A model generated the notes under the pieces. That model had not been told where the DNA came from. It made no database searches and saw only the letters and a list, made by a program, of their open reading frames with translations. 64,000 nucleotides of DNA, taken from contig NC_074716.1 in the NCBI RefSeq assembly GCF_947242115.1, positions 22,715,590 through 22,779,589 of the forward strand, read 5' to 3'. Source of the stretch: Biomphalaria glabrata (Eukaryota; Mollusca; Gastropoda; Planorbidae). Shown in pieces: positions 36,701 through 51,700 of the stretch (positions are counted from its first letter, which is position 1; the number at the start of each line of letters is the position of its first letter). The translations under genes and the position numbers were made by a program.

Positions 36701-39700
36701 TTCAATGTGGTGTTACTGTTAGCGAATAACTTTGCTTGCACTGTTCAGTGCGGCTTACTCTCAGCGAGTAACTTGGTCTATAATGTTTATTTCACTATCT
36801 TTTATATGTTAAACTTTCTCTCTTTTTTTTCATTTTCCGGATGTGGGAGTGATTGTTCTTTGTTTTGGTAGTAAATTCAATGCAGTACCAACTCATTTTT
36901 AAAAAAAGACAACATTGTGATAATGGTTCATCTTTTTAGTTTATTTCCCAGGACTCAAAAAAATGTAAATAATACAATGTCTCAGTGCATTTGTTCATAT
37001 TTTATGAAATTTGAAGTGATTTGATGTGTTTAGTATTGTGATTTTTCAATATTTATGGATCAAATGTTTAATTAATAGTTTAAATCTTTCAGTATATCGA
37101 TTTAAAAGAATTTTTTAATATATTACCTTTTTCCATGCTCAATTTAAAATTATGAAAAAAATATTTTTTCTTGAATAATAGATTTTATTTATTATAATTG
37201 TGTAGCCCATTCAGTTTCCTTTAAAATAAAATCAAATATGTTAGATTATTTAATAAAATAAAAAAAAGTTATGTTAGTTTTAGTAACCCATCCCGGAAAA
37301 TTCCATTTTTTCCATCAAACTAATTCGCACTGAAAGAGTAATTTATTTTGTTTGATACATACAAGGGAAATTAATCCTTCAGTATTCACAGATATGGCTA
37401 AATATGTTGAGTTTTGTCCCCTGAGATAATTGAACACATTATTTCTGCCACACCCGTTCTCAGATCAACTGAAACTTTTAAACAACTATTTATTGTATGA
37501 ATAATTAAAAATTTAACCAATTAGTTAATTAATTATTGGTTATTAATTATTTTGTTCAATATTGAATAAAGGAAATAGCTGCTACATTAGTGAGAGATAT
37601 AATTGTAAGTGCATAGTTTTTTCCAATAAGCTTTGTTTTTTTTGTTTGTTTTTTTTTGCTTGTTTAATTTTGCATTCAAACTTGGAAGTTCTTTTATAAA
37701 GTTTCTGAGATTTCTCTATACTTCATAATATTAATATAGGATGGATATACAAGGTCCAAAAGAAGTAAATATGGACATATTGGAAAAACTTCTCAGGGAT
37801 AAAGTAAGATATGCATTTAAGTTTATCAATATTTATTAACCTATTTAATGTTTTTTCAGCATTTCTTCAAATGATTTCAGATAGATTCAGTTAAAATACA
37901 TTTTGTTGTACACAGATCAATTCTAACCTGAGATCAGTCATCAAAGGGCTTCAAATGTTTGACTTCAACATGGATGGGAAGATACAGAGACATGAGTTGA
38001 GAAGAGTTCTAGACACGCACTGTTTTAAATTTACAGACCAGCAATTTGAAAAGTTGAGTCTGGAATCATTTTGATTTTAAATTAAATGTAATGAGCATGT
38101 ATCATTTTCTCATTTATTTTATAAGATCTGTTCTTATATTGGTAGATGAAATATGTTGTTGTTTGTCTTTTACAGTTTTTGGTAATGATAGATAAATCTA
38201 CAAATCATGGATTTTATCTGATTTTTTTCTTGTTTCAGATTATGGCTACGTTATGATTTTCATCATACTGGTCTTGTCAATTATCGTGAATTTTTAGAAA
38301 GACTGGGCATCAATGTGAAACGAAGCAGCACAACTCCCCCATCCAACACAGTGGCTGGAGGTGAATGCTAAGAATGTACATCATTTCTAACCAAATACTC
38401 TCCTTGTAGAATTTGTACAAAATTTTTAATAAAAAAAATAAAACAATTTTAATAATTTCAGTGCTAAAATGGCCAACACTAAATACGGGACAAGCCAAAC
38501 AAAGAAATGGAGTTGCTGGCCAAAGGAAAAACCAACAAAAAGAAGATGAAAAGCTATTGCAGTCATTAACTTTTGATCAAATTGAAATAGAGTTCCGCAA
38601 TAGGGTAAGCACTTGAGAAAAAACATTTTCTTGCTTTACATTTATTTCAATTTAACAAATAATCAGAATTGTTTATTGTAAGCTTTCACTTCAGCCTTGT
38701 CACCAGTCATATGTAGCAAAGATATCATTTATTTACTATATTTAAAGATTTATAATTGACTAATTCATTAAAATTCTGTCAACAGATGCGCAAAAATTAC
38801 ATGCAGTTAAAAAAGGCTTTTATGACATTTGATAAGCATTTAGATGGATATGTATCAATTGAGGACCTCAAATCTATCCTGCATAATTTTACACTACCTT
38901 TAAGTGATCAACTGTTTATTCAGCTTATGGAAAGGTAAAGTTTTAAAAAATGTATTTATGTCAAGGATTTTTTAAATATTGCTGAATAATGAACTTAAAA
39001 TTACCATTTCTTATTGTTACTTTTTTTTGATGTCTCAGATGTGGTGTTAGAGCTAGTGGAAGAGTAGCTTGGGAGCTCTTCTTAGAGAAATTTCAGAATC
39101 CAGTCAATATCGGCAATGGACAGACTCTACCTATACGATCAAATTACAGGTGGAAAATATTGTTTTGTTTTAATGTGTTTATGCAAATATAAGTTTAAAT
39201 TGGAAGGAAATGTAATCTCATACTTTCTCAGATTTAATAGTTAGTATATATTGATAAATTTTGTTATTCTGGTTATAGAATCGGATATAGTTCTAATTTG
39301 TTTCTTATTCTAATAATCTGAATCCTCTCTTGACCTGTGTATTTATTATGTTATTTTGCATTTGAAAATATTTCAGAATTCATCCAATCATGGAAACACA
39401 GAAAGTAGTTGACTGGGACACAATTTGGACACAATTATACAAAAGAGTTCAGTCCCATTATAACAGCTTAAAGGAAGCCTTTCTTCAAATAGACAAGGTA
39501 CTTTTTGAGATTGTCATTACAAAGCATATATCAGCTCACTCTGTCTGGTAAAATGTTTGTACACGTTATTTCTCCAACACCCAATCTCGGATCAAGCTCA
39601 AATTTTACACAATTATTTCTTTTACCTGACCAAGACAAGAATCAATGGAAAAAAATTAACCAGTTAGTTTGGTAAACAATTATTTTGTATCTCAAACAAG

Positions 39701-42700
39701 GAAAAGAATTTGTACTTGACTGAAGTGGTGGTATAAGCTGAATTAGTTCCCTTTATAGGTTGCTGCTTTAAATTGAAACAAAAAATATATAAAACTATAC
39801 GATCTTCTCTAGTCATAAGTACATCACTAGTAGAGTGATTAGCATGTCAGCTCAAGGAGGCATGAGCCAAGAGTTCAAATTCAAGTGTTATTCCCTTTTT
39901 TTTTGTTTGTTAAAATGCTTTTAAAAAACAATTATGGTAAAATCCACCCAGATATCCTTTTCTTCTCATCCCCCATTTCCCAACTTGTCTAGATAAGTGA
40001 TAGGATCATAGCGAATTGAGAAAGCTAAAGAGGCTAAACAAAAACAAATGGGTAAAAATATTATTAAATGCACAGATTTATTGTTGTTGGTCTAGATTAC
40101 TCTAGATCTATTACAAATTGAATGACATGACTGATCCATATTAACTGATACAATTACACTTCATACAAGCTTGTTTTTTTTTAAAGTATTTTTTATGTTT
40201 TTCTTGTTTTCCTTGTATTATTTATGTATTAAATTTGTATATGATCTAATGCCTGAGTCTCTTTAAAGAACAGAGATGGTCGTGTAACTAAAAAAGAATT
40301 TCGAGAGCTGATAGAGAGATTCACATTTCGTCTGGATGATAAGCAGTTTAAAGAACTGATGCTACACATTGACCCTGATCAGAGAAACAATGTCGACTAT
40401 CAAACTTTCCTCAGGCTCTTTGAAGAGAAGGAAACTAAGGTAACATTACCAGAGAATTCAGCTTTGGAAACTTAGGTAGCACAACTACCAGAGATTTAGC
40501 TCTGGAAACTAAGGTAGCATAACTACCAGAGATTTAGCTCTGGAAACTAAGGTAGCACAACTACCAGAGATTTAGCTCTGGAAACTAAGGTAACACTACT
40601 ACCAGAGATTTTAGCACTGGAAACTAAGGTAGCACTACTATCAGTGATTTTAGCTCTGGAAACTAAGGTTTTCTTCTTTTTTCTTTGGTGCATGTGTGAT
40701 TGGGTAGACAATCATCTTTACCATAAAATAATAATGCCTACCAATTCATGAATTATATCAAATGTTAATAGATTGACTTATATATTGAAAATATGTTGAT
40801 TTACTTGATTTTTTTGAAATACTAGATATATTAAACATTTTTCTACAGGAGGGACACAAGTGGTTAAAGTCTGTCCATAAATATAACAACAAACCGAAAC
40901 CTGCAATTATGGCTTGGGAAGCTGTAAGTACTTTAAAATGTTTTCATAATATAATTAGATTTTGTATTTCTTTTGTATGTTATAAATGTTCTTTCAGAGC
41001 TGAAGATTATTACTTCCTAGCCTAAACCTCCTGTTCAAACCCAGGTTCATCGATAACAATCCAGAGCACATACTACTTGACCAGGAAGCCATTTCCACTA
41101 GTTCAGAATAATCCTAGTGAGCTGCCAAATCAATGACTCAATGACCAGAAGTTATGCTGGCTTCCAATTTTTCACTGAGCATAAAATTCGAAATTCAGAC
41201 TTGTCTTAAAAGTATATTAAAACTATGTTCAAAGTATTTAAGAAGCATATTGGCACTTTACTGTGCATTACAGATGGGCTCAGAAAAATATTTTTTTAGC
41301 AGCTAAAAGTGCCAATAGTAGTCTAAAGTTAAAAACCATTTGCAGTAAGCCATTGGCTTACTTCATTGTGACATCCAATTAAGTATATCAAAGTTTGTCA
41401 TTTCTTTCAGAAATTATCCATTATAACTACCGCATAAAAATAATCTTTTAATTCTTTAACTCTGCAGGTTGAAGATTTACTTAGAGAGAAAATAACATTC
41501 TACTGGAAGGATTTTTCAGACTGGCTTTCTTATCATGATCGCAGTGGACAGGGCTACATGTCTAAAAGCACTTTGAAAAAGATCCTGGATATGCAAGTTT
41601 TACCTATCTCTGATGAGCACTTTGAAAAGTAAGCAAGGTTGAAAAAAGTTATTTTGCAATACTAAAATGAATCATTGGACCAGCGTCTTATTTTGAACTA
41701 AATTCTTCAGAAGTTAAACACATTAAATGTCATACTGGTAATATTAATTACTTATTGGCAGCTAAATTTCATTTTATTAGACCAATGAGCATGAGAGCAA
41801 ATAAGAAAAACAGTCACATCTTTGCCTCCATATTCTTACAGTTAGGTGAACACTTAAAATTGACCTGTTCTCAACATTCTTCTTCCTTTTTTTTTTTTTT
41901 TCTAACTTTACTAAACATGTCTACATATTTGCTCTTTGCCATGTTTTTATGACTTAAAAAATCTTATGATGTTAACATTCATCTTCTTGTTACTTAAAGT
42001 TTAGTTTAGTTTTGGATTTTTGGCACATTGGCACAATTCAGGTCCTGTCGTGCCCTTCTTGTTACTTAAAAAAAAGTCAAAATGACTCTCATATACATAA
42101 TAAATGCATTCTTTCTCCTTTAAAACATACATTTTATTTGTATAATAGAAAACACCTTTTTTTTTAAATAATAAAACCGTTTTCATAAATATTTGAAAAA
42201 CAAACTGAAAAATGAATTGTTATTTTTTTCTGTGTGTAATATTAATATTGAGTAGTTTTACAAATGGTGTATTTATATGAAAAAACTGCTTGCTTATAAA
42301 ATTTTCAAAATTAAACAGTTTGTTTTCAGAAAACAAAAAAGTAAGTGTTGCATCAGAACTTTGAAAGATCTAAAATATTGGGCTTTTCAATATATTTTTT
42401 TAAATTTTTGTTCTAAATTGGACAAACAGACAGACAGACAACACAAAACTAATAGCAGTTATTCCACTTTCAGGGGCTGGTAAAAATGTCTCTACTACTA
42501 GTATGAAACAGATAAATTGAATAATGCGCAAAATAGTAGCAATCTAGATAACAGAAAAATTTATTAATTTACAGTTTGATTATTAAGTTTGAATAATTTG
42601 TTTAGTTTATAGTCAACATGAATATATCCTTGTTTTTCTCTTTAGTCTAATAAACAGATGCAGTGACTTTAAAGATGGGAAAGTGAACTACATGGAATTT

Positions 42701-45700
42701 CTGACTAGACTTGGTGTGGATATATCCCCTGGAGATGTGACTGGTGTCAGTGCACAAATAACAGATGGCAGCAATTTGGCAGAGCTAAAGAGAAATATGG
42801 ATCAAATAAACAGGTGTTGTGATGCTATTACTTCTCCTGATATTTTAATAAGCAGTAACTGTAGAACTTATCGAATGAATATCTGTGTGAAAGACTTGGG
42901 ATGAATGAAAATATTTTTTCTTGTAACATCTTAAAATAATAATTCCATTCGTTTGGTACTAAGGAACAACAAGATTGCATGTTCTCAGTCCCAGAGGTCA
43001 AGCCTGATGACAGCTGATGAAGTTATTGTAAGGTTCAAGGACAAGATAGCACAATGGTCACCAGAACTTAGGAAAGCCTTTGTAGCATGTGATCAAAAAA
43101 ATAAAGGCTACATTACCAAAAAAGCATTCAGAAAGGTGAAACTTTTAATCATGGGACTTTTTTATTTGACTTTAAGTTTTGGTATAGAAAGATCTAAATA
43201 TAAATTCTTATCTGAAACCAGTAATCATTAGTGTATGTTTTAGTGATCATATGTCTGATGCTTATTAGATTTTCATTTCTTTTATTCCCAATCAATTTAA
43301 AGATAAGCTGAACACTTTTGTGATAGTGGAAGATTTTATAATTCTCATTCTACATTTGTATATTTCGTAGGTTCTTGCAGATCTTGGTATTTTAATGGCT
43401 GATGATCAATTTGCCCAACTCATGTCCAAATTGAATATACACAATGGCCACATGCAATATATAGACTTTATTATGAACTTTGGTGACCCTCGCCATCCTG
43501 ACGCATCACCAGGAATAACTCCGCATGTCAGTAATCATAGAGTGAATGCAATACGAGGAGATGAGCATTCTATGACTGTAGAAGAGGTAGAAATAAAGTT
43601 GAGACAAAAGCTGAGAGAGAATTTCACAGTAAGTTTCAATCAATTATGATTTTTCACCATTTCACTGCTGTATCTACCTGATTTTTTTAAATTCTAATAT
43701 TTTTAACTATACTACTTTAATCTTATCATTGTCTTTATGGTAAGCTGCAGATTGGAAAAGACATTGTTTGTGGGGTGGGGGAGAATTCTTTTACTCATTG
43801 ATTATTTACACAAAAAAAGAGACCTGCCAAAGCTGTTGGGATTAATAAATAAGCCAACATATGCATGAACTCTCCAACCACTAAAATGATTGATTTATTA
43901 AGCTTGATTGTCAAATACTCATGAAACTACACTTTCGTAAACACTATATCATATTTGTGAATCTAATTCACTGACTTCAGGTTCATATATGGCTTTATAT
44001 TTTCTTTTTTTTTAATTCTTGGTAGATAATATTTAGATTTGGCTGTACCTCTTATTTTCAACCAAAATGCATCATACTATAGTCATGCTTAGGCTAATAA
44101 TTTCAAATTGTACATAAGATAGAATATTTATGTAAGAAAAACATTTTCTAACTAAAAAAAACATTAAGTAGTATTGCTACTGAATAAAAAAAAATATGAA
44201 CTTTAATCCTTATAATATCTACATAAATCCTTTTAATGATTTTGTTTATGATAATTTTAAATATTTTGTTTCTCTTAGAATCTTAGAGAAGCTTTTTACA
44301 AGTTTGATGACCTGAGTAAAGGCTGTCTTGATAGAGCTAGTTTTAGAACAATGTTAGATTCATTTATGATCTACACAAATGATGATATATATGAACAACT
44401 TTGTGACAAATTAGGCATTGCTAAAGGCACCAGAATCAGCTATTTAGAATTTCTAGAAAGATTTGAACTCAGAGATTTACCAGAAGGACACAAATGGTTG
44501 AATTCTGTGATCAGGTTTGTATAATATACTAGAGCCCATTATTTAGTCTTGAATATATCTTTTAAATAGAGTTATGTTAAAACAATACTTTTGATGGTTA
44601 ACACAACTGATCTCATAAACATGAATATATACAAGGGACATATATTATGTTTTGGAGGAATGTCTGTATGTTAAACTTGTAATATTTAGCTTCATTTTTG
44701 TACATGTTTTTTTTTTAGAAGAGATGTAAAATCTTAATACATTTGTATTAATAAATCACCAGAAAGTTATAAATGTACCCTTTCTTTTGTTTTTACTTGG
44801 CTGTTTAAACAATAAAAAGCAATTAAAACAACACACAACATTGCCATACTATGAACAAATCACCTTTTGGCAGTAATTTTTTTTTTATTTATTAAGCTTA
44901 AAATTATTATTTGCTAAATATTGCACACTAATTTTAGCCATAGCATCTGTATTTATGCTTTTACACCAAAGTGTTTAAATATTGCAAATGCCATTATAAA
45001 AAAAAAATTAAGTGTTCTTAACACTTTGTCTTGCATTGCTGGGCAAAATAGCCTTTTACAACTGGACATTTGCTCAGTTTTTTTGGGGGGAAATATGCAA
45101 CTTCTATGTGCTGATTTTACTGAAAGTCACATAATTTTACTTTTTAAAAAAAGATAAATAAGATATGTCCAATAATTAAAAAGGATTTTAATTAACTTTA
45201 AAACTGTCAATTAAGACTTAATGTTATTTTACAATCAAATCTAATGAAACAGAACATAAGATAATTCTATTGGCTTAAAGAAACAGAAATTCAGTTTGAC
45301 CACAATGACCACCTCAGCATTACTACTATAACAATAACAATATAGATACAAATGCAAACAACCAGCTCTTTATGACTCTAGCTTCTATATGTACTTCTCA
45401 GTGATGACTAATGATTTTGAAACACCATGAGTGAAAATGGAATTATAGATTTGACAAATGTTTCTGTTCTAGCCTTAATGGAGAGGAGCTGATGATCTCC
45501 AGATGGCAACTGTGTGCTTTGCTTGTCAAATATTATATATATTTTGTTAGATATGAATATGTTTATGAAATAATATAGTTTTGAACAGCTCTCAATTAGT
45601 TCATTTAGTGGTAGAAAATAAATACTATTTAATTTTGGTGCTAAATTATCTTAACTATTAATTTATCATGAAAGAATAATTGATATCTCTGTCATATATG

Positions 45701-48700
45701 TTATTCAATATTTTCTATTAACATATTGCACAGATATAATGAAACCTTAACTCCAAGAGCAATTTTAGCTCCTGAAGCCTACTCAATGTTAACACAGAAA
45801 ATATTCAGGCAGTGGAAGGATTTATCTCAGGTTAGGAAAAAAAAAAGAAAAATATTTATTAATATATTATAAATATTTTGAAATAGATTCCAGATTATTA
45901 ACAAAGGTATATTTTACTAATACCCAGTACCAAAAAATCCTAAAGTCTTTTGAAAACTTAGAACCAAATATGCTGTGATTATCTTTTTGAGTCTTTTTTC
46001 TATATAAGAAACTAGGCAGGAAAGCAAACAGAAAAAATAACTGCCCATGTATGCATAGGGGCCTGTTAGAGATTTAAGATACTATGCTATATATTTCATC
46101 CAGGAATGGCAGACTGAATGAAGACAGAAATTGTGCTATTTATAATTTTCTAAATAAACACTATATTCAATACAAAGTTTATAAAGACATTGCACCTATC
46201 AATCTATAGGTCACATTATCTGATGTGAAGCAATGTTTTTTTTTGTTTTTTTTTTACACAAAATTTCATAATTCCTTCTTTTAAAGATCGTAACTAGATA
46301 GAGCCAGTCAGCTAAATACCATGGACAGCAAAGATTTTTCAGTGACATACTAATTAAATTTAGTTATCATTCCTTTTTTTTTTGCTATGTTATAGGCTTT
46401 TCGAGCATTAGACTGCAAAAATAATGGAATCATTACAAAACAAGAGTTGAAAGAAAGTTTACATAAATTTCTTATTCCTATACACCCACAAGAATTTAAG
46501 AAATTGTGGACAAGGTAACAATACAATTTTGTTGAGCTTTTTTTAGGCTAATTTTGTTTTGTAATAATTGTATTAAATAGCACCAGCATATATATTTATC
46601 TCTTTTTTTGTAAATAATATTGTGTGTTGTTCTTTGTATTTATGTGTGTAATTGTTGGGTTGCTAAAACATGCATATATGTTGTGGTGCTAATGTGTAAT
46701 GTAATGTGTGATTGAGAGGCTGAGTATGCTTGAACTTGGCTTGTCTTCTAACTATGAAGGTGGCTTGAGGTGGCTTGAGGTTCGACACCCTACTAGAGCA
46801 GAGTTGTGTTTACTGAGTGCCTAAAGGCAGCACAGAAAACCTCCCAGATACACACACCCCTCAGGTCCACAAATGAGATTGGACCATAGTGCTCTGAGCA
46901 TGCTATAAGCATGAAAGTAGCAATATATAAAAGCTATAATGAGACCCCTAAAAGGCACTGAGGTCAGTGCTGATCCTGACATATGTCAGTGTTCTGTTCT
47001 TTGTATTTTTTTATATCCAGTATATATAAGGAAAGGTCATTTTGTGTTTGCATGTTGTGGTGCTAATGTATAATTTAACAGTATTCTTCATTAGACCCCT
47101 GTTCTTTGCAATTTTTTTAGTTTAATTTTCAGGTTGGTTGGTGGCCAGAAAATGAAAGTATTTATAAGGAAGATGATTTTAAAATATATGAATACAAAAA
47201 AGTAAATAAATTAGCAACTAAGATATGCTTTTAATTGCAGATTGGATGCTGAAAATAAAGGGTTTATTTCACATGAGGATTTTTTGCAAAGGCTTGTAGG
47301 TTCAGAGTTTGCACCTGGTGATAACCAAGGTCCCAGTGCTGACATTATCAAAGGTAACTATCACTACATGAAAGACCACAGCCGCAAACAACAAGAAAAA
47401 CATGAAGCCATAACATGGAACCAGGTTAATCTGACCAAGACCATGCCAGCCATTATGGTGGAGAGAGTTTTAAGGTAATTTTTTGTTTTTGGTTAGGAAC
47501 ACAGAGAAAATATTTTAGTCTAAAATGGACTTCTTTATTTTTGTAACTTGAAATATAATTCATGGGAACTGAGTGGGAAAACCTGAATATGGATCTTGAA
47601 AACTGTTTTAATGATTTTCCTAGAAATTTGATAAATATCTTTGGGAAAAGAGTTACTAGTTAATTGGCTATACTGGAAAAACTCTAGTTTGATCATTATA
47701 ATATTTACAAATATTTTCTTCTAAAATTAAATTTGGTTTTGACAATCTTTATCTTAAACTGACACATCAGTGGGTTTTAGGTATGTAGGCCCTATTTGTT
47801 AAATAAATAGATAGATGTTCAGGAACATTTTGTGAACTGTCTTGAAAGTCTGGATCTATAGATCTATCTATCATTAGAATTTTATATACTCTGAGAGGAT
47901 TTAGACATTTGCTTAACCAGGATTTTTTTTTCTGTATGTGGGGCAGATTGGGGAGAGTTAATTTTTTTTAAATCTATCATTCATTAGTTATTGAGAGTAA
48001 GATAATTGCTTTTATGAAAATTCATCATCATATTGTTAAAGGAGGAATTGTCTTTAAAAAAAACAACACTTTTTTATGTTACTTTTTTTAATGTAATCTT
48101 TTATTATTTCTAGGGATAAGATCAGAGATAGCTACAATGATTGTTATACAGCCTTCCAAAAATATGATACACGAAAGTGTGGATTCTTGTCTGCAAATGA
48201 TATACAAAAGGTTTTAATGGAGCAAAACTTGTTCATAAATGATGATCAATTCTTTGCTCTTTTGGACAGGTAGAATAAATAATGACATTAAGACATTTTA
48301 TATGAACTTTAAGATAAGGATGAGTGAAGTATTTGAGTGACTCTGCGGACCTTGCTTTGACCTGCATATTTTGTCACATCTGACACTACTTACAGAATGG
48401 CTATTCTTATTTTATGCTCTCAATTTCCTAATACATTTTAAATATGTTGTAAAAGTAATGTTTGCATGAAAATAAAAGAATTGTTTTTAACTGCTAAATT
48501 CAGCATTACACTTCGCTATTCAATTTACAATGATCCTAAAATTAGATCACAATGTTAGATGTCTGTAAGAAGAACAAAATTTCACATTTCTTTCAAGATG
48601 ATATAAATATGTCAATTTCATATTTAAATTACATTTCTTAATTATTTAACTATTCTCTGTTCAGGATTGGTTTATCAACATCTCAGAGTCAAATAAACTA

Positions 48701-51700
48701 TGCAGACTTCCTGAAAGCGTTTGAGGATGGACGCAAGTCTAGCTATGGAACTCAACCACAGGACATTAGGATTGAAGAATACAACAAATTAAATCCAGAG
48801 GATGCTGAAAAGAAGTTCAAGCAAAAGTTACAGGCCAATGCAGAGGATGTTTTGAAGGTTTTATTTTTGTTCTTAAATAAAAAGTTGAAGTTTCTTATGA
48901 CATATTTGCGGCAAGAAATTTTTAAAAATAAACAATAATTCTTTATTAATGTCTAATCAGTTCTTCAACTTTGACTGCTTCTGTGACTAATTTTATTTTT
49001 CTTAAATTCTTTAAACATATTTTTTTCAAATGAATGAAAAAAAGCAATGTTTTTTTTTACAAAGCTTATATCAACTCACTCTGTCTGTCTGATAAAAAGT
49101 TTTAAACACATTATTTCTTTCACAACCAGATTCTCAGATCAAGTTAAAAAAACGTTGAACAATTATTCATTGGCATGCACATACATGAGTAGTCAAAGCA
49201 AGACTAAGATACTAGTTCAGAACACAAATACTGCACCTGAAGTAAACATTAATGGCCAACTACTAGAAATTGTTGATCACTTTTGCTATCTTGGCTCCAT
49301 CATATCCAACAATGCTCTACTGGATAAAGACATCAACAATAGGATAGCCAAAGCAATGGGCACCATGTCACGGTTGGAGAAAAGAATGTGGGACAACATA
49401 TTGCTGGCTAACAATACTAAAGCCTTAGTCTATCGGACCTGTGTGATGAGCACTTTGCTATATGGAAGTGAAACATGGTCAACCTACTCATGGCAGGGAA
49501 AAAAGCTGAATCTCTTCCACCTCCGATGCCTAAGGCGAATCTTTAAAATAAGGTGGCAAGATAAAATAACCAATGAGGAAGTGCTACGAAGAGCAGGGTG
49601 CCAGGACATCCGCTCTGTTATCAGCAGCAGACGCCTTGATTGGCTTGGCCATGTTCGTAGAATACCAGTAGGTCGACTTCCACAAGACATCCTGTATGGC
49701 AATCTAATAGAAGGCAGGAAAGCCGCTGGTTGCCTACTTTTACCCTATACAGATGTATGCAAACGCGACATGAAGCTCTTCAAAATCGACATTAGCAGCT
49801 GGGGAAAAGTAGCACTGGATAGATCCACATGGAGAGAGAGCATAAAGGAAGAGTCTCGGATTGCAGATGCCATACACAACAGAAGCAGAAAGAAGGGTGA
49901 AAATGCAACGGCGCCTGTTGATTACATATGCCCAACCTGCAACCGCAGCTGTGTATCAAGAATTGGCCTCTTTAGTCACACAAGAAGTTGCAAAGGAAAA
50001 AGAATATCTCTGAAGACGTAAAATGCCACAGACACATACATTAGTCAATAAAAAAATTAGTCAATTAATTACCGGTTATTTAATAATAATAATAATAATC
50101 TTTATTATCCGTAAGGAAATTTGTCTTACAATTTGTGCATTACACCAAACAAAAAACATTATAACTATAAGAAACCAAAGTGTACATTCACACCAGACGC
50201 ACTCATAATTTACATGTGACAAAGTTTATACCAGATTGTTCTTATTTAATGATTTGATACCAACAATGGAAATTTACTGAAGGATTAATTTCACAGATAT
50301 GGTAAAATATGTCAGGCTTTGTCCCCTTAAATAATTGATTATACATTATTTCTTTCACACCCATTCTCGGATCATGTTTAAACTTTAAAAAATGATTTAT
50401 TGTACCTAATAAAACATGAATAAAAAATATAACCAATGATTCAATTAATTATTGGTAGAGGTAATTAGTTATTTTATTTGATACCAAAAAGGGGAAATAA
50501 CTTCTACATTATTGAAACACAGTTGTGTGGAGTTTATCCCCTTAGATAAACTTTGCTTGTTTAAAAAGGGATTTTTTATATTTTGCTTGTTTTAAATCTA
50601 TAAACTAAGTATGCTTGCAAACAGGAAAACATCTCAAGACAAGTCTTCAAACATATAGTATAAGCTAATAAAGTATTTATTTGGAAACATTTGGAATTCC
50701 AATATAATTTGATGACCATTTTGAAAAAAATAAACTTTTAATTTTGAAGTCTTTGTAAAGAACTGTACTTTTCATGGCATTTAAATTAGCCTTACCATGC
50801 CCATTATTGAGATCTGATATCTTTAAAATGCATGTTGTTATAATTAATTGAATTATTAAAGAAGAAAAACAAAAAAAAACATTGTTTGAAATTTTAGGCT
50901 CTGGCTGCTTTTGACAAGGATGACAATGGAAAGATAACTCTTGATGACCTGCGCAGAGTCTTAGACTTGTTCTGTTTTATTATGACGGATGCTCAATGGA
51001 AACACATAAAAAAAGGTTTCAATGTGAGCACAGACCAAATGGTTGACTATAATGACTGGCTTTCAGGCATTGTTCATGTAAGTGACCTTGTTGTAACAAT
51101 ATTTAATTGCATGTTTGTTAATAATTTATAACAGCATAGGATGGTTCGATTGATCTTCCAACATTAGGCTCCAATGTTTGAAGTTTATCTGAAAGTTTCA
51201 TTTTTATGAGTTACCTGACATTTCTTTAAAATGTTTATTTCTTAGATTGACAATCAGTATCTGCAGTCGTTGCAGAATATGTTCCCACTTCAATACAACA
51301 CTTTTATGTTGATGGATGAAGTTGCTGAGAGAATCCATGAAGCTGTTGTGGCCCACTACCATAACATCTTGCGGGATTTTGAGAATGTTGACTTTGCCAA
51401 GATAGGGTCTGTCACAGCGGATGATTTAAGAGAGATTATAGCTCGCCATATTTTGAGGTTGAATGATGAACAGGTATTTGTTTTTACAAAGAGAAAGAAT
51501 TAAAAAACATAATTCTATACAATGAGGCTAAATAAAAATCATCTAGGCTAAGTTGATAATTTTACTGACTTATACAGGCAACAATGTGGTTTTAATAGTT
51601 ATAGTATGTACCAGTAATAATTAATATAAAAATGCTTGCTTTCAATAAAAATAAAAGCGAGAGATAATTTTGACTTCAGGTTTAAGAAATCTTGTCAATT

